A stretch of 41,564 bases of DNA from Niastella populi (GCF_002078015.1 NZ_LWBP01000224.1:1-41564), one strand, 5' to 3'. Shown: positions 1 through 7,879, numbered from the stretch's first letter. The notes: generated by a model from the letters alone, not told the origin. Numbers and translations are program-made.

Positions 1-118
1 ATTCGCTTACAGCTTACAGCTTGAAGCTTGCCGCTGTAATTGCCTTTCAGCTTTAGCCTGTATTTGTATTCGCTTACAGCTTACAGCTTGCAGCTTGAAG
101 CTTGAAGCTTGCAGCTGT
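1..118. repeat. Degenerate 7-bp repeat array A1 (downstream of the fucosidase)
   Basis: The stretch reads as consecutive heptamers of the form CTTnnAG (CTTACAG, CTTGAAG, CTTGCAG). It is split into two blocks by a spacer resembling CTGTATTTGTATT. The array stops just before the fucosidase stop codon at 124. The same units occur in opposite orientation at 1492-1735, so the fucosidase gene is flanked by inverted arrays. The array may continue to the left of the window. Confidence 0.85.
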
Positions 119-123
119 ATTCC

Positions 124-1476
124 CTATCCCTGCTCCACTACAATAATAGTATCCGGTCCATCGAAGGTGAGGCCTTCGGTTGAAAGAGTTATTCCTGTTT
201 TTTGTTTGGTGAATTTTACCGGGGTGCTGCTGCCAAGGAGTTTTACCGATTTTATTTTCAGTTTTGCATCGGGCAGTACGATGGCATTGCCTTCGGGCGC
301 TTTGAATACATGCAAATATATCAGTTTACCTTTTTGTGTGGTAACGCCCCAGGGCTGTGGCGCAAGCGGTCCGCCCCGGGTACCATAAACGCTTTCTCCA
401 TACTGTTGTAACCACTTCCCTGCCCTGGCGAGGGTATCGGCAAATTCCGATTGTATTAAACCGGTAGGCATGGGCCCTACATTCAGCAGCAGGTTGGCAT
501 CGCGGCCGGCTGCGCCTACCAGTAACTGCACCACCTGAGTTACCGTTTTATAATTGCGGTCGGTGATATTATACCCCCATGCGCCGTTGATGGTTTCGCA
601 GGTCTCCAGCGGCATGGCGTCTGATGGTTTTTGAAAACTCAGTCCCGATTTGTTTTCACCGGGCAGGTCTCTTTCGAACATCTGAAAATCTTCGCCTGCA
701 AACGGCGTCATGTGATGGTTGTTGCCGATCATACATTGCGGCTGCAGCTTATGAATAAGCGAATAGATCTCGTCATACTTCCAGTCGATCCGTGAACCGC
801 GGTCGGCATGGCCTTCAGGATTGGTTTGGTCCCAATGCCCATCGAACCAGATACACATGATATCGCCATAATTGGTGAGCAGTTCGGTGAGCTGGTCTTT
901 CATGAACTGCAGGTAAGATGCGTAGTTAGATTTCTCCGTTCTGCCCGTACCCTTTCCGGTGCGGCCGGTTTCCCAGGGATAATCGTTGCGGAACCAGTCG
1001 AGCAGTGAGTAATACAGTCCCAACTTCATGCCCTGTTTACGGCATTCTGCCGACAGCATTTTCAGCACATCTTTGCCATAGGGCGTATTGGTGATCTTCC
1101 AGTCGGAGTATTGGGTATCCCAGTTTGAAAAGCCATCGTGGTGGCGGGTGATGAAAACCATGTATTTCATGCCGGCGTTCTTTGCCGTGGCCACCCATTG
1201 GGCGGCATTGAAATCGGCCGGGTTGAATGCATGCAGCAGGCGGCTGTAATCAACCACTTTGATATTCCGGTTGTTCATTACCCATTCGCCGTCGGCCAGC
1301 ATGCTCGACAGCCCCCAGTGGATGAACATGCCATATTTATCGGCCTGGAACTGCTGGCGGGCCTGCAAATTTTCTGAGGCGGGTTTGTAACTGCCCGTTT
1401 CGGGCGCAGCGGTTTGCGCGGTTATTGCATTAATGGTCAAAAAAAGGCAGGTGACAATCAGTGTGATGGTTTTCAT
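124..1476 (-). CDS. Alpha-L-fucosidase, glycoside hydrolase family 29, secreted
   Basis: A 450-residue protein that should hydrolyse terminal alpha-L-fucose from glycans. A signal peptide covers about residues 1-20 (hydrophobic core after MKTITLIV, cleavage near ITAQ), so export to the periplasm or beyond is expected. GH29 hallmarks are visible. KYGMFIHWG is near residue 47 and FITRHHDGF near 108. The segment IWFDG places the likely catalytic nucleophile at Asp212, and LLLNVGPMPTG is near 330. Length fits the catalytic domain plus a short beta-sandwich. It is a single leftward gene whose 5' side begins 15 bp from repeat array A2. No carbohydrate transporter (SusC/SusD) lies beside it. The family is certain; substrate linkage is not visible. 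Confidence 0.95.
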   Translation of the reverse strand: MKTITLIVTCLFLTINAITAQTAAPETGSYKPASENLQARQQFQADKYGMFIHWGLSSMLADGEWVMNNRNIKVVDYSRLLHAFNPADFNAAQWVATAKNAGMKYMVFITRHHDGFSNWDTQYSDWKITNTPYGKDVLKMLSAECRKQGMKLGLYYSLLDWFRNDYPWETGRTGKGTGRTEKSNYASYLQFMKDQLTELLTNYGDIMCIWFDGHWDQTNPEGHADRGSRIDWKYDEIYSLIHKLQPQCMIGNNHHMTPFAGEDFQMFERDLPGENKSGLSFQKPSDAMPLETCETINGAWGYNITDRNYKTVTQVVQLLVGAAGRDANLLLNVGPMPTGLIQSEFADTLARAGKWLQQYGESVYGTRGGPLAPQPWGVTTQKGKLIYLHVFKAPEGNAIVLPDAKLKIKSVKLLGSSTPVKFTKQKTGITLSTEGLTFDGPDTIIVVEQG

Positions 1477-1491
1477 TGGGTGAAAGTAAGG

Positions 1492-1735
1492 AAAATACAG
1501 CTGTAAGCCATAAGCTGTAAGCTATAAGCAATACAAAATACAGGTGAAAGCTGAAAGCCGAAAGCTGAAAGGCGAAAGCAAATACAAAATACAGCTGTAA
1601 GCCATAAGCTGTAAGCTATAAGCAATACAAAATACAGGTGAAAGCTTAAAGCTGAAAGGCGAAAGGGAATACAAAATACAGGTGAAAGCCGAAAGCTATA
1701 AGCCGAAAGTCGAACGCAAATACAAATACAGGCCT
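1492..1735. repeat. Degenerate 7-bp repeat array A2 with an internal 61-nt direct repeat
   Basis: Blocks of heptamers (CTGTAAG, CCATAAG, CTATAAG; then CTGAAAG, CCGAAAG, GCGAAAG) alternate with a spacer resembling AATACAAAATACAG. A 61-nt segment at 1492-1552 recurs exactly at 1586-1646. Orientation is opposite to arrays A1 and A3. The array fills most of the upstream region shared by the divergent fucosidase and monooxygenase genes (1477-1943), so it probably lies in the leader or promoter of the fucosidase. Confidence 0.9.
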
Positions 1736-1813
1736 CGCTATACTGCAGGGAAGTGCCTGGCGTTGAACATATTTATTATACTTTTGGTTTTTAGAGGGTG
1801 CATTTACTTTAGG

Positions 1814-1885
1814 CTTTGGGCTTTGGCCTTTCGGCTTAAAACTGTATTTGCTTACAGCTTACAGCTTATAGCTTGTAGCTGTTTT
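1814..1885. repeat. Degenerate 7-bp repeat array A3, inverted relative to A2
   Basis: Heptamers CTTTGGG, CTTTGGC and CTTTCGG, then a CTGTATTTG spacer, then CTTACAG, CTTATAG and CTTGTAG, ending in a T run. This is the reverse complement style of array A2, so A2 and A3 could pair as a long imperfect hairpin. Between them (1736-1813) lies a TACTTTTG sequence at 1779-1786 that resembles a Bacteroidota -7 element for the rightward monooxygenase. No properly spaced -33 TTG was found. Confidence 0.8.
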
Positions 1886-1943
1886 TCGTACGAGATGAAA
1901 CTCTTCTAAAACAATCACCGTTAAAAACGAGGAACATAACTAT

Positions 1944-2990
1944 ATGGAAATAGGAATAAGCACATTCGTTGAACTTACGCCCGATCAGGAATCGGGAAAA
2001 TGTATTTCACAGCATCAGCGCATGAAAGACCTCATGGAAGAGGTGGCGTTGATGGAACAGGTTGGCCTGGATGTTTTCGCGGTTGGCGAACACCACCGGC
2101 CCGATTTTATCGCTTCTTCCCCGGCCGTAATCCTGGCCGCGGCGGCCGCTATTACAAAGAACATAAAACTCTCGAGCGCGGTTACGGTGCTTAGCTCCGA
2201 TGATCCGGTGCGCGTATTCCAGGATTTTGCTACCGTTGACCTGCTTAGTGATGGCCGGGCCGAAATTATGGCCGGCCGCGGATCGTTTATTGAATCGTTC
2301 CCGCTTTTCGGGTACGATCTGAAAGATTACGATTCGCTTTTTGCCGAAAAGCTCGACATGCTGTACCAGTTGAATAAAACTGAAAAAATAAGCTGGAAAG
2401 GAAAACACCGCGCCGCAATAGATAACCTTGGCGTTTACCCACGGCCTTTTCAGCCCGAACTGCCCATATGGGTAGCCGTGGGTGGAACACCCAACTCGGT
2501 TATCAGGGCCGCCTATTATGGCCTGCCGCTGGCCATGGCCATCATCGGCGGCAGCCCGGAACATTTTGTGCAACTGGCGCAATTGTACAGGGAGAACTAT
2601 AAAAAATACAACCAGGACGAAAGCAAACTGCAAATGGCCGTGCACTCACACGGTTATATAGCCGAGACCTCGCAGCAGGCCGCGGATGAGTTCTTTCCCT
2701 CCTATCAATATGTAATGACGCAATTGGGCCGCGAACGCGGCTGGCAACCCATGAGCCGCCAGCAGTTCGATGCCATGCGTACCAAAAAAGGCGCACTGCT
2801 TGTGGGCAGTCCGCAGGAAGTGACCGAAAAGATCCTGTATGAACAGGAACTGCTGGGCTTAACACGTTTCTTACTGCACATCAGCGTTGGCACCATGCCC
2901 CATGCTAAAGTGATGAAGGCGATCGAGTTGCTGGGGACTAAAGTGGCACCTGAAGTTAGGAAATATTCGAAGACGAATGTTGGTTCTTAA
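1944..2990 (+). CDS. LLM class flavin-dependent oxidoreductase (luciferase-like monooxygenase)
   Basis: A 348-residue cytoplasmic protein of the bacterial luciferase-like TIM-barrel superfamily. These enzymes use reduced FMN or F420 to oxidise small substrates. Visible family features are the N-terminal strand MEIGISTFVEL, the segment DVFAVGEHHRPDF near residue 42-54, SSAVTVLSSDDPVRVFQDFATVDLLSDGRAEIMAGRG near 76-112, and LPIWVAVGGTPNSV near 173. Length matches the family. The ATG at 1944 is used because the luciferase core starts immediately. It is a lone gene convergent with the pyrophosphatase, and its stop codon lies 4 bp before inverted repeat B. Substrate and flavin preference cannot be read from sequence. 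Confidence 0.9.
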   Translation: MEIGISTFVELTPDQESGKCISQHQRMKDLMEEVALMEQVGLDVFAVGEHHRPDFIASSPAVILAAAAAITKNIKLSSAVTVLSSDDPVRVFQDFATVDLLSDGRAEIMAGRGSFIESFPLFGYDLKDYDSLFAEKLDMLYQLNKTEKISWKGKHRAAIDNLGVYPRPFQPELPIWVAVGGTPNSVIRAAYYGLPLAMAIIGGSPEHFVQLAQLYRENYKKYNQDESKLQMAVHSHGYIAETSQQAADEFFPSYQYVMTQLGRERGWQPMSRQQFDAMRTKKGALLVGSPQEVTEKILYEQELLGLTRFLLHISVGTMPHAKVMKAIELLGTKVAPEVRKYSKTNVGS

Positions 2991-2993
2991 ATC

Positions 2994-3133
2994 GTGAAAC
3001 GGCAAACGTGAAACGTGAAAGTCCTATATCCGGGATTCATAATTATTTATCAGCGTTCGACTTAAATTTCAAGCTGCGCAGGGTCGTATATTAATTTCAA
3101 AGTGCGCGAGCTATTTCACGTTTGCCGTTTCAC
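2994..3133. repeat. Inverted heptamer array B between convergent gene ends
   Basis: The left arm 2994-3013 and right arm 3114-3133 are perfect 20-bp inverted copies separated by 100 bp. Both consist of 7-bp units (GTGAAAC, GGCAAAC and their complements). The right arm overlaps the pyrophosphatase 3' end and supplies its TGA stop (complement of 3130-3132). It may act as a bidirectional termination or mRNA-stability structure, but no T run is visible next to the arms. Confidence 0.85.
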
Positions 3134-3600
3134 GTTTCACCATTCAGTTTCTCCATCGCCAACCTCGCATTCAGGTTCTCTTCCCATTGAATGCTTTTAC
3201 CCTCCGCCTGAAGATACGTTGTAAAGAATAATTTAATACTGTCAATTAACGTATCGGGCAGTTCTTCCAGCGACATTATTCGGTCGTATTCGCTGCTTTG
3301 TTCAAGGATGCCTATATACCGGTCGTTGCGATAGGATCTTTTTCCACCCGTGGTTTGCGTGGCCTGTAAACAGCCAACGATACGCACATCCATTATACAA
3401 CCGGGAAAACCCTGGTACTCTGAAAGTACCAGTATATCGAGCGGGTCGCCATCTTCTCCTTTTGTGCCCGGGATAAAACCAAAATCGAACGGAAATACCA
3501 GTCCAGGCGCCAGTACTTTCTTCAACCTGAACAGTTTGGTTGCCTTATCGAATGCGTATTTCTGGCGGCTTAATTTGGGTGTTTCAATAACGACGTCCAT
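3130..3600 (-). CDS. ppa: Inorganic pyrophosphatase, family I
   Basis: A 156-residue soluble protein predicted to hydrolyse pyrophosphate to phosphate. The signature EDGDPLDILVL (residues about 49-59) carries the metal-binding aspartates. It is preceded by FPFDFGFIPGT and by ETPKLSRQKYAFD, which holds the conserved Glu and Lys. It is shorter than the 175-residue E. coli enzyme. The position matching E. coli Arg43 appears to be Lys (LKKVL), and the loop normally rich in acidic metal ligands reads TQTTGGKRSYRNDR. Some short Bacteroidota forms have similar loops, so activity is likely but not certain. The last residues (GET) and the stop are encoded by repeat B. Confidence 0.88.
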   Translation of the reverse strand: MDVVIETPKLSRQKYAFDKATKLFRLKKVLAPGLVFPFDFGFIPGTKGEDGDPLDILVLSEYQGFPGCIMDVRIVGCLQATQTTGGKRSYRNDRYIGILEQSSEYDRIMSLEELPDTLIDSIKLFFTTYLQAEGKSIQWEENLNARLAMEKLNGET

Positions 3601-3691
3601 GGCACAAGGTTTGATATAATTCCATCAAATGCTATGCCCTTATAATTAGGTAATAGTGATCATTATATATTCTTTTGTTGATATTAAAATT

Positions 3692-3699
3692 TATATTTG
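3692..3699 (+). promoter_or_regulatory. Candidate Bacteroidota -7 promoter element for the sensor kinase
   Basis: TATATTTG fits the TAnnTTTG consensus and lies 71 bp before the kinase ATG. TTG triplets occur at 3675-3680, closer than the usual spacing, so the assignment is tentative. Confidence 0.35.
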
Positions 3700-3770
3700 A
3701 CGTGCACTAATGAAAGCTGGGGGTGGTATGATTGGTGAATACCTATTAATAACTGTTAAAATACTTCCCT

Positions 3771-4925
3771 ATGCGTAGAGAGACCTTCGAAAACACTACG
3801 CTGTCTAATTTGTACGAGATGCTCAACGATTGCAGCATCGACCGGGTAATGGCCATCGATAATAATATGTACGTTATTGCCTGGAATAAGACAGCAGCGA
3901 AGGTTACCGGTATCGAAAAAGCAGATATTATCGGCAAACCTTTATTGGAGACATTCCCGCAATTAAACGACGACCCTGAAATGATGGAAGCTATACAATT
4001 TGCCTTTCAGGGTAAAAAATCATTTCTTCCCGCCCATGCGGGGTTATTGAACCGGCAGTCATACGAGAATCATTTTATCCCGCTTATCAATGAGAATGGT
4101 ACTGTGAAAGGGGTTATGAATATCATGCATGATGTGGCTCAACGCGAAAAAGCGGAAAAAAAATTACAGCAGTTAAATGAAGCGCTGGAACAGCAATACC
4201 GCCAGCTGGAAACGGCTTCCACTGAAATGGCTACGTTTACTTATATAACCAGTAATGAAATAAAGGAGCCGTTACGGCATGTGTATACGGCCTTTGAACT
4301 GCTGGTGAATTCGGAAGGAAAGAACCTGTCGAACGGCGGCAAGGCAAATATCAGGCGGATCCAGGCTTCCCTCAATCGCATCAACCTGTTGCTGGATGAC
4401 ATCTGGGCCCTGAGCCATATCAACAGTTTCAAACAGGTGCGTAATTCAGTTGACCTGAATGATGTCTACCGCGAAGCGCGTAATAAACTGCAAAAGAAGA
4501 TCAGTGAATCGGATGCCATCATCAATGCCGCCAACCTGCCGGTAATTGCCGGTTACAAAGAAATGCTGGAAACTTTGTTCATAAACATCATTGGCAATGG
4601 GCTGAAGTTTCAGCCAGCCGGAAACCAGCCTCGTATCAACATAGAAAGCCACCTCGTGAACAAGGATAATCTGCCGGCAGGTATCCGCAGTAATAAACCC
4701 ATGTTGCGATTAACGTTTTCCGACAATGGTATTGGCTTCGATCAGGCGCAGGCCCACAGGATCTTTATTATGTTCGAGAAACTGCATCCAAAAGGAGAGT
4801 ATCCTGGCTCGGGTACAGGCCTCGCCATCGTAAAAAAGATCATGGAGGCGCACGATGGTTTTGTACAGGCCACAGCGCAACCCGGCGAAGGTGCAACAAT
4901 ACAATGTTATTTTCCGGTTGAATAA
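3771..4925 (+). CDS. PAS domain sensor histidine kinase with Asn in place of the phospho-accepting His
   Basis: A 384-residue cytoplasmic kinase-like protein with no membrane segment. A PAS domain spans about residues 18-125 (DRVMAIDNNMYVIAWN, ITGI-like segment, HDVAQREK linker). A coiled coil covers about 125-155. A HisKA-like helix follows, then a HATPase domain from about 255. The ATP site is intact: IIGNGLKF (N box), DNGIGFD (G1), GSGTGLAIVKKIMEAH (G2). In HisKA the sequence is SNEIKEPLR where related kinases have SHDLxEPLR, so codon AAT at 4254-4256 puts Asn162 at the phosphorylation site. No partner regulator is adjacent. It may be a phosphatase, a pseudokinase or an allosteric partner of another kinase. 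Confidence 0.9.
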   Translation: MRRETFENTTLSNLYEMLNDCSIDRVMAIDNNMYVIAWNKTAAKVTGIEKADIIGKPLLETFPQLNDDPEMMEAIQFAFQGKKSFLPAHAGLLNRQSYENHFIPLINENGTVKGVMNIMHDVAQREKAEKKLQQLNEALEQQYRQLETASTEMATFTYITSNEIKEPLRHVYTAFELLVNSEGKNLSNGGKANIRRIQASLNRINLLLDDIWALSHINSFKQVRNSVDLNDVYREARNKLQKKISESDAIINAANLPVIAGYKEMLETLFINIIGNGLKFQPAGNQPRINIESHLVNKDNLPAGIRSNKPMLRLTFSDNGIGFDQAQAHRIFIMFEKLHPKGEYPGSGTGLAIVKKIMEAHDGFVQATAQPGEGATIQCYFPVE

Positions 4926-4928
4926 ATC

Positions 4929-5060
4929 AGGGTCGCCGATTTTGGGGATTGCTGATTTCGGGATTTCTGATTTCGGGATTTAAAGATTTGGGGATTTTGA
5001 GATATCATTGGGTTTAAGCCCGCAGCCAAAATCTCAAAATCCCCAAATTCCAAAATCTGA
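4929..5060. repeat. Repeat array C with an 18-bp perfect inverted repeat
   Basis: Units beginning GATTT (GATTTCGG, GATTTCT, GATTTGGG, GATTTTGA) repeat every 7-8 bp from about 4938. Arms 4986-5003 and 5031-5048 are perfect 18-bp inverted copies with a 27-nt loop. It sits between the convergent kinase and DUF892 genes and probably works as a bidirectional transcript end. Confidence 0.85.
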
Positions 5061-5074
5061 AATTGCATTCCGGG

Positions 5075-5710
5075 CTATACCACCCAGATCTTTTTGTCCC
5101 AATTGTACGCGCCTTCGTGTTCGGCTTCTACATTGATGTAATTTTCTGCGATATCTGTCAACACCTGGTCGGTCATTTCTTCTTCGGCGAGCGTTTTATC
5201 GAGGAGATCCGCTGCGCGCTCCATACCCATGGTTAGGGCCAGCGCCACCAGTCCGCCATAAGATGCAATCTCATAGTGTTCTATCTTTTGCGCGGCAATG
5301 ATCAGCGCTGCATCCCTTGTCATGGTATTTTCTTCTGTTTCGCGAAGGATGGTCTTCAGTTCTTTTACCAGTCCGTCCATGGCTTCGCATCGTTTCCCCT
5401 CCGGTTTTTGTCCGATCATTTGAAACACTTTTTCCAAACGTTTAACATGGCGTTGCGTTTGTTTCATATGTTCATCGATGGCGTCTTCCAACTCCTCGGT
5501 AGTTGCCGCGTTTTTCATTTCAGGCATTGCTTTCAGCAATTCCTGTTCGGCATAGTACATATCTTTTACCTGGTCAATAAAGAATTTTTGCAGGTAAGAA
5601 GGTGTTTCTTCCGGGCCTTGTTGGGTGCCCCCTTTTTTCCTGGTTTCAGTTTCGGGTGTGTTATGCCCGTTTTTTTTTCCTGTTTCTGTTGCGGTGCCCA
5701 TATGCTGCAT
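5075..5710 (-). CDS. DUF892 ferritin-like stress protein (YciE/YciF family)
   Basis: A 211-residue protein. The first 40 residues are low-complexity and polar (KKNGHNTPETETRKKGG). The DUF892 four-helix bundle follows (about 40-205), with LQKFFIDQVKDMYYAEQELLKAMPEM, HMKQTQRHVKRLEKVF and a central HYEIASYGG helix. Glu and His residues on helices one, two and four could bind a di-iron centre, as known for this ferritin-like superfamily. It lies 88 bp downstream of the KGG protein on the same strand. That repeats the yciG-yciF-yciE association of enterobacteria, where the genes belong to the general stress response. Family assignment is firm. Biochemical role is unproven for the family as a whole. 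Confidence 0.92.
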   Translation of the reverse strand: MQHMGTATETGKKNGHNTPETETRKKGGTQQGPEETPSYLQKFFIDQVKDMYYAEQELLKAMPEMKNAATTEELEDAIDEHMKQTQRHVKRLEKVFQMIGQKPEGKRCEAMDGLVKELKTILRETEENTMTRDAALIIAAQKIEHYEIASYGGLVALALTMGMERAADLLDKTLAEEEMTDQVLTDIAENYINVEAEHEGAYNWDKKIWVV

Positions 5711-5798
5711 TTTTATCGAAATTTATAATTGGTGAAAGAAAGGATAGAGTGTATCCACCCTACCCTTTTAATTAAAGCCCTCTTATGCACACCAGGTG

Positions 5799-6944
5799 TT
5801 ACCTGGAACTACTTCTGCTTCGGCTTGAACCTGAACGGCTTTTACGGCCGCTGTTTTCTGAACGGTTGCGTGATGAAGAACCTCTGTTTGAAGAACGTCC
5901 CTGGCCGGAGCTGCTGCCGCCCTCATGCGATGCGCGTCCGCCCATACTGGCTATCCGCCGTACCTGGTCTTTCGGCATGCTGGCGAAACCGCGGCGTGAA
6001 GTACCGGAACTGCTTCTTCCCGAACGGCCGCTCATGCCGCCCCTGTAATCGTGTTCAAATTCATTGCGGTTCGAACGGCCGCCCTGTTGTTGCCGGCCAT
6101 ACTGATAATCTTCTTCGCCCGACTGCATATTGCCCATGTGGCCCATGCGGCCCTGCTGGCTGCCGCCCATTCCAAAACCGCGGCGCGAACGGCCCTGCAT
6201 CTGGCTGCCATATCCTTCGTATTCATCTTCATCATAATCTTCGTCTTCTTCTTCTCCGTATTGTCCCTGCATATTATAATCATCATCATCCTGGTCTTCT
6301 TCTATATACCATTCATCGTCCTGGTCTTCCTGACTGCCATACCGGCCCTGCATGCCATATTGGTTATAGTCATCGTCGTCTTCATCTTCGTTATACCGCT
6401 GGCCATAACTTCTGTTCCTGTTATAGTTGCCGTATTCGTCTTCCTGGCGATTGCCCGACTGGCCATAACCGCCAAAACCGCCTTGTTGACCATAGCCGCC
6501 CTGACCGCCTTGTCCCCGGTTACTGCCCTGTTGTCCATAGCCGCCCTGGCTGCCCCAGCCGCCGCCTTGATTTCCGTAACCGCCGCCATAACCGCCATAA
6601 CCGCTTTGTCCGCCGCGGTGCTGGCCATAATCCTGATTATAATTTTCCTGTTCTCTGTATCCGCCCTGTCCATATCCGCTGTATCCGCCGAAACCACCTT
6701 GCTGTCCACGATTTCCGCCGTATTGTCCATATCCGCCATAACCACTCTGTTGCTGACCATATCCGCCTCTGTTTTGTTGACCGTAGTCCTCATTCTGACG
6801 TCCTCCCTGCTGCCCCCAGTTACCACTCTGTTGTCCCCGGTATCCTCCCTGTTCATATCCCCCCTGTGAGCCATACTGCCCACGGTTTTCTTCATTGCTG
6901 CGGCGGCCGTAATCCTGCCTGCCCTGGCGATCTCTTCTGTTCAT
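5799..6944 (-). CDS. Prion-like Gly/Tyr/Gln-rich protein with acidic block, KGG motif and Ser/Arg tail
   Basis: A 381-residue low-complexity protein with four parts. Residues 1-167 are built from GYGQ, GGY, SQGGY and NRG words. Residues 168-245 are strongly acidic with interspersed Tyr (runs of D and E). Residues 246-318 are Met/Gly/Arg/Ser-rich. Residues 319-341 (GFASMPKDQVRRIASMGG) match the KGG stress motif of YciG. A basic Ser/Arg tail (342-381) closes it. I find no Leu, no Cys and only two Lys, with Arg as the main base. Composition and block order resemble eukaryotic FUS-type condensate proteins, which is analogy and not homology. KGG proteins are usually very short, so the long N-terminal extension is unusual. 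Likely co-transcribed with the DUF892 gene. Confidence 0.88.
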   Translation of the reverse strand: MNRRDRQGRQDYGRRSNEENRGQYGSQGGYEQGGYRGQQSGNWGQQGGRQNEDYGQQNRGGYGQQQSGYGGYGQYGGNRGQQGGFGGYSGYGQGGYREQENYNQDYGQHRGGQSGYGGYGGGYGNQGGGWGSQGGYGQQGSNRGQGGQGGYGQQGGFGGYGQSGNRQEDEYGNYNRNRSYGQRYNEDEDDDDYNQYGMQGRYGSQEDQDDEWYIEEDQDDDDYNMQGQYGEEEDEDYDEDEYEGYGSQMQGRSRRGFGMGGSQQGRMGHMGNMQSGEEDYQYGRQQQGGRSNRNEFEHDYRGGMSGRSGRSSSGTSRRGFASMPKDQVRRIASMGGRASHEGGSSSGQGRSSNRGSSSRNRSENSGRKSRSGSSRSRSSSR

Positions 6945-7346
6945 AATTAAATGGTTTAATCGTTAGAAAATTAATGATGCATATACTGCAATTTTAATGC
7001 TCACTGTATTGATTGTTTTATTGTTGTAAACAATGATGTTGTTTTGAACACGGAGACGTACTGAATAACATATGGTGGTTCGCGTTATACTGTCAATGTT
7101 GTTTTAAAAGGCTTAAGCTTTTTGAATGAAATCGAAGTTTACTGTTGTTGTGTATGTACCGAACGGTTCGCTGTAATACGAGCCGTTAGTGAGTTGAAGC
7201 TATTTACATTTGGATGAAATATAAAAATAAACCACACAATTAATTTTTGTTGATGATGATGCGTATATAATTCCTCAATATGACCTGCTGTTTGTGGGCC
7301 TGCCGTTTAATTTCAATGGCATACAATTTTCAGATATACAGCAAAT
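6945..7346. other. AT-rich intergenic region without a recognised gene
   Basis: This 402-bp stretch separates the leftward KGG/DUF892 pair from the rightward TPP riboswitch. It should hold the promoters of both. I found no clear TAnnTTTG element for either direction, no repeat array and no convincing small ORF. Confidence 0.5.
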
Positions 7347-7472
7347 GTTCTTTACGGGGGTGGTTAAGTAAACAAGCGTTGTTCTGTTTTCGGAACAATG
7401 GCATGTAAACTAAACCTGAGATCATACTCCTACAACCTGATCTGGATAATGCCAGCGAAGGGAACGAAGAAC
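7347..7472 (+). promoter_or_regulatory. TPP (thiamin pyrophosphate) riboswitch aptamer
   Basis: The conserved THI-box elements are present in order: CTGAGA at 7416-7421, ACCTGA at 7435-7440, and TCTGGATAATGCCAGCG at 7441-7457 followed by AAGGGAA. Secondary structure supports it. P1 pairs GTTCTT (7347-7352) with AAGAAC (7467-7472). P2 pairs 7357-7361 with 7426-7430. P3 pairs GGTTAAG (7362-7368) with CTAAACC (7410-7416), and an extra hairpin at 7377-7400 extends the P3 arm. The aptamer should bind TPP and control the terminator at 7480-7506. No thiamin gene follows, which makes it an orphan. Confidence 0.95.
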
Positions 7473-7479
7473 AAATGAG

Positions 7480-7506
7480 GACTCCGGTACAGCCGGAGTC
7501 TTTTTA
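7480..7506 (+). terminator. Intrinsic terminator, expression platform of the TPP riboswitch
   Basis: A perfect 8-bp stem (GACTCCGG at 7480-7487 with CCGGAGTC at 7493-7500) with a 5-nt loop is followed by TTTTTA. It begins 7 nt after the aptamer, the normal place for a TPP-controlled terminator. A transcript from the riboswitch promoter to here would be about 160 nt. Confidence 0.9.
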
Positions 7507-7660
7507 TGCTGCCTTTCCCTAACTCCCTCCTGTCCGCTGTTAGTGTTTTTACATCCAGTACCTTACAAACTTATTTTAACGCCATTTCTATGCGTGCAGG
7601 GAAAAAGAAACCGGCGAAAGCCAAAAAGCCCCGCCAAAAAAACGGATAATTCTCCAGAAT

Positions 7661-7879
7661 ATGAGAGCTACAATTCATCGTCCCATGAAAAAGGTAATGA
7701 TCATTTGTTTTATCGGCCACGCCGTATTTGCAAAGCCGGCTATCGAAGCCGGCCAATGCGTTCCCTGAAAAACCATTTTCGAACACCGGCCTGTGCAGGT
7801 GGCTACTTTGCTTATCGAACGCGGCAAACTGCAGGGACAAAGGAAGGCAGGAGAGCATATATTTTATAAGAATAAATAA
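7661..7879 (+). pseudogene. Possible decayed small gene downstream of the TPP riboswitch
   Basis: One frame from the ATG at 7661 reads 72 codons with a single in-frame TGA at 7766-7768 and a TAA at 7877-7879. The first half begins MRATIHRPMKKVMIICF. The second half ends LLIERGKLQGQRKAGE and then HIFYKNK. I do not recognise a family, and nothing resembles a thiamin biosynthesis or transport protein. A 19-codon Lys-rich frame starts at 7590. The region could equally be non-coding. It is listed because it is the only plausible cargo of the riboswitch. Confidence 0.2.

Noticed and set aside
1-1885. Repeat arrays as a CRISPR array
   Set aside because: Units are 7-8 bp, contiguous and degenerate, with no unique spacers and no cas genes.
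5729-6946. Long rightward open frame of about 405 codons opposite the KGG protein
   Set aside because: It is antisense to the low-complexity gene, rich in Cys, His, Arg and Pro from the complement of Gly/Tyr/Gln codons, and has no domain. The minus frame has the KGG motif and the DUF892 neighbour.
7766-7768. In-frame TGA as a selenocysteine codon
   Set aside because: No SECIS-like hairpin, no selenoprotein family resemblance and no selenium genes in the window. Decay or chance is simpler.
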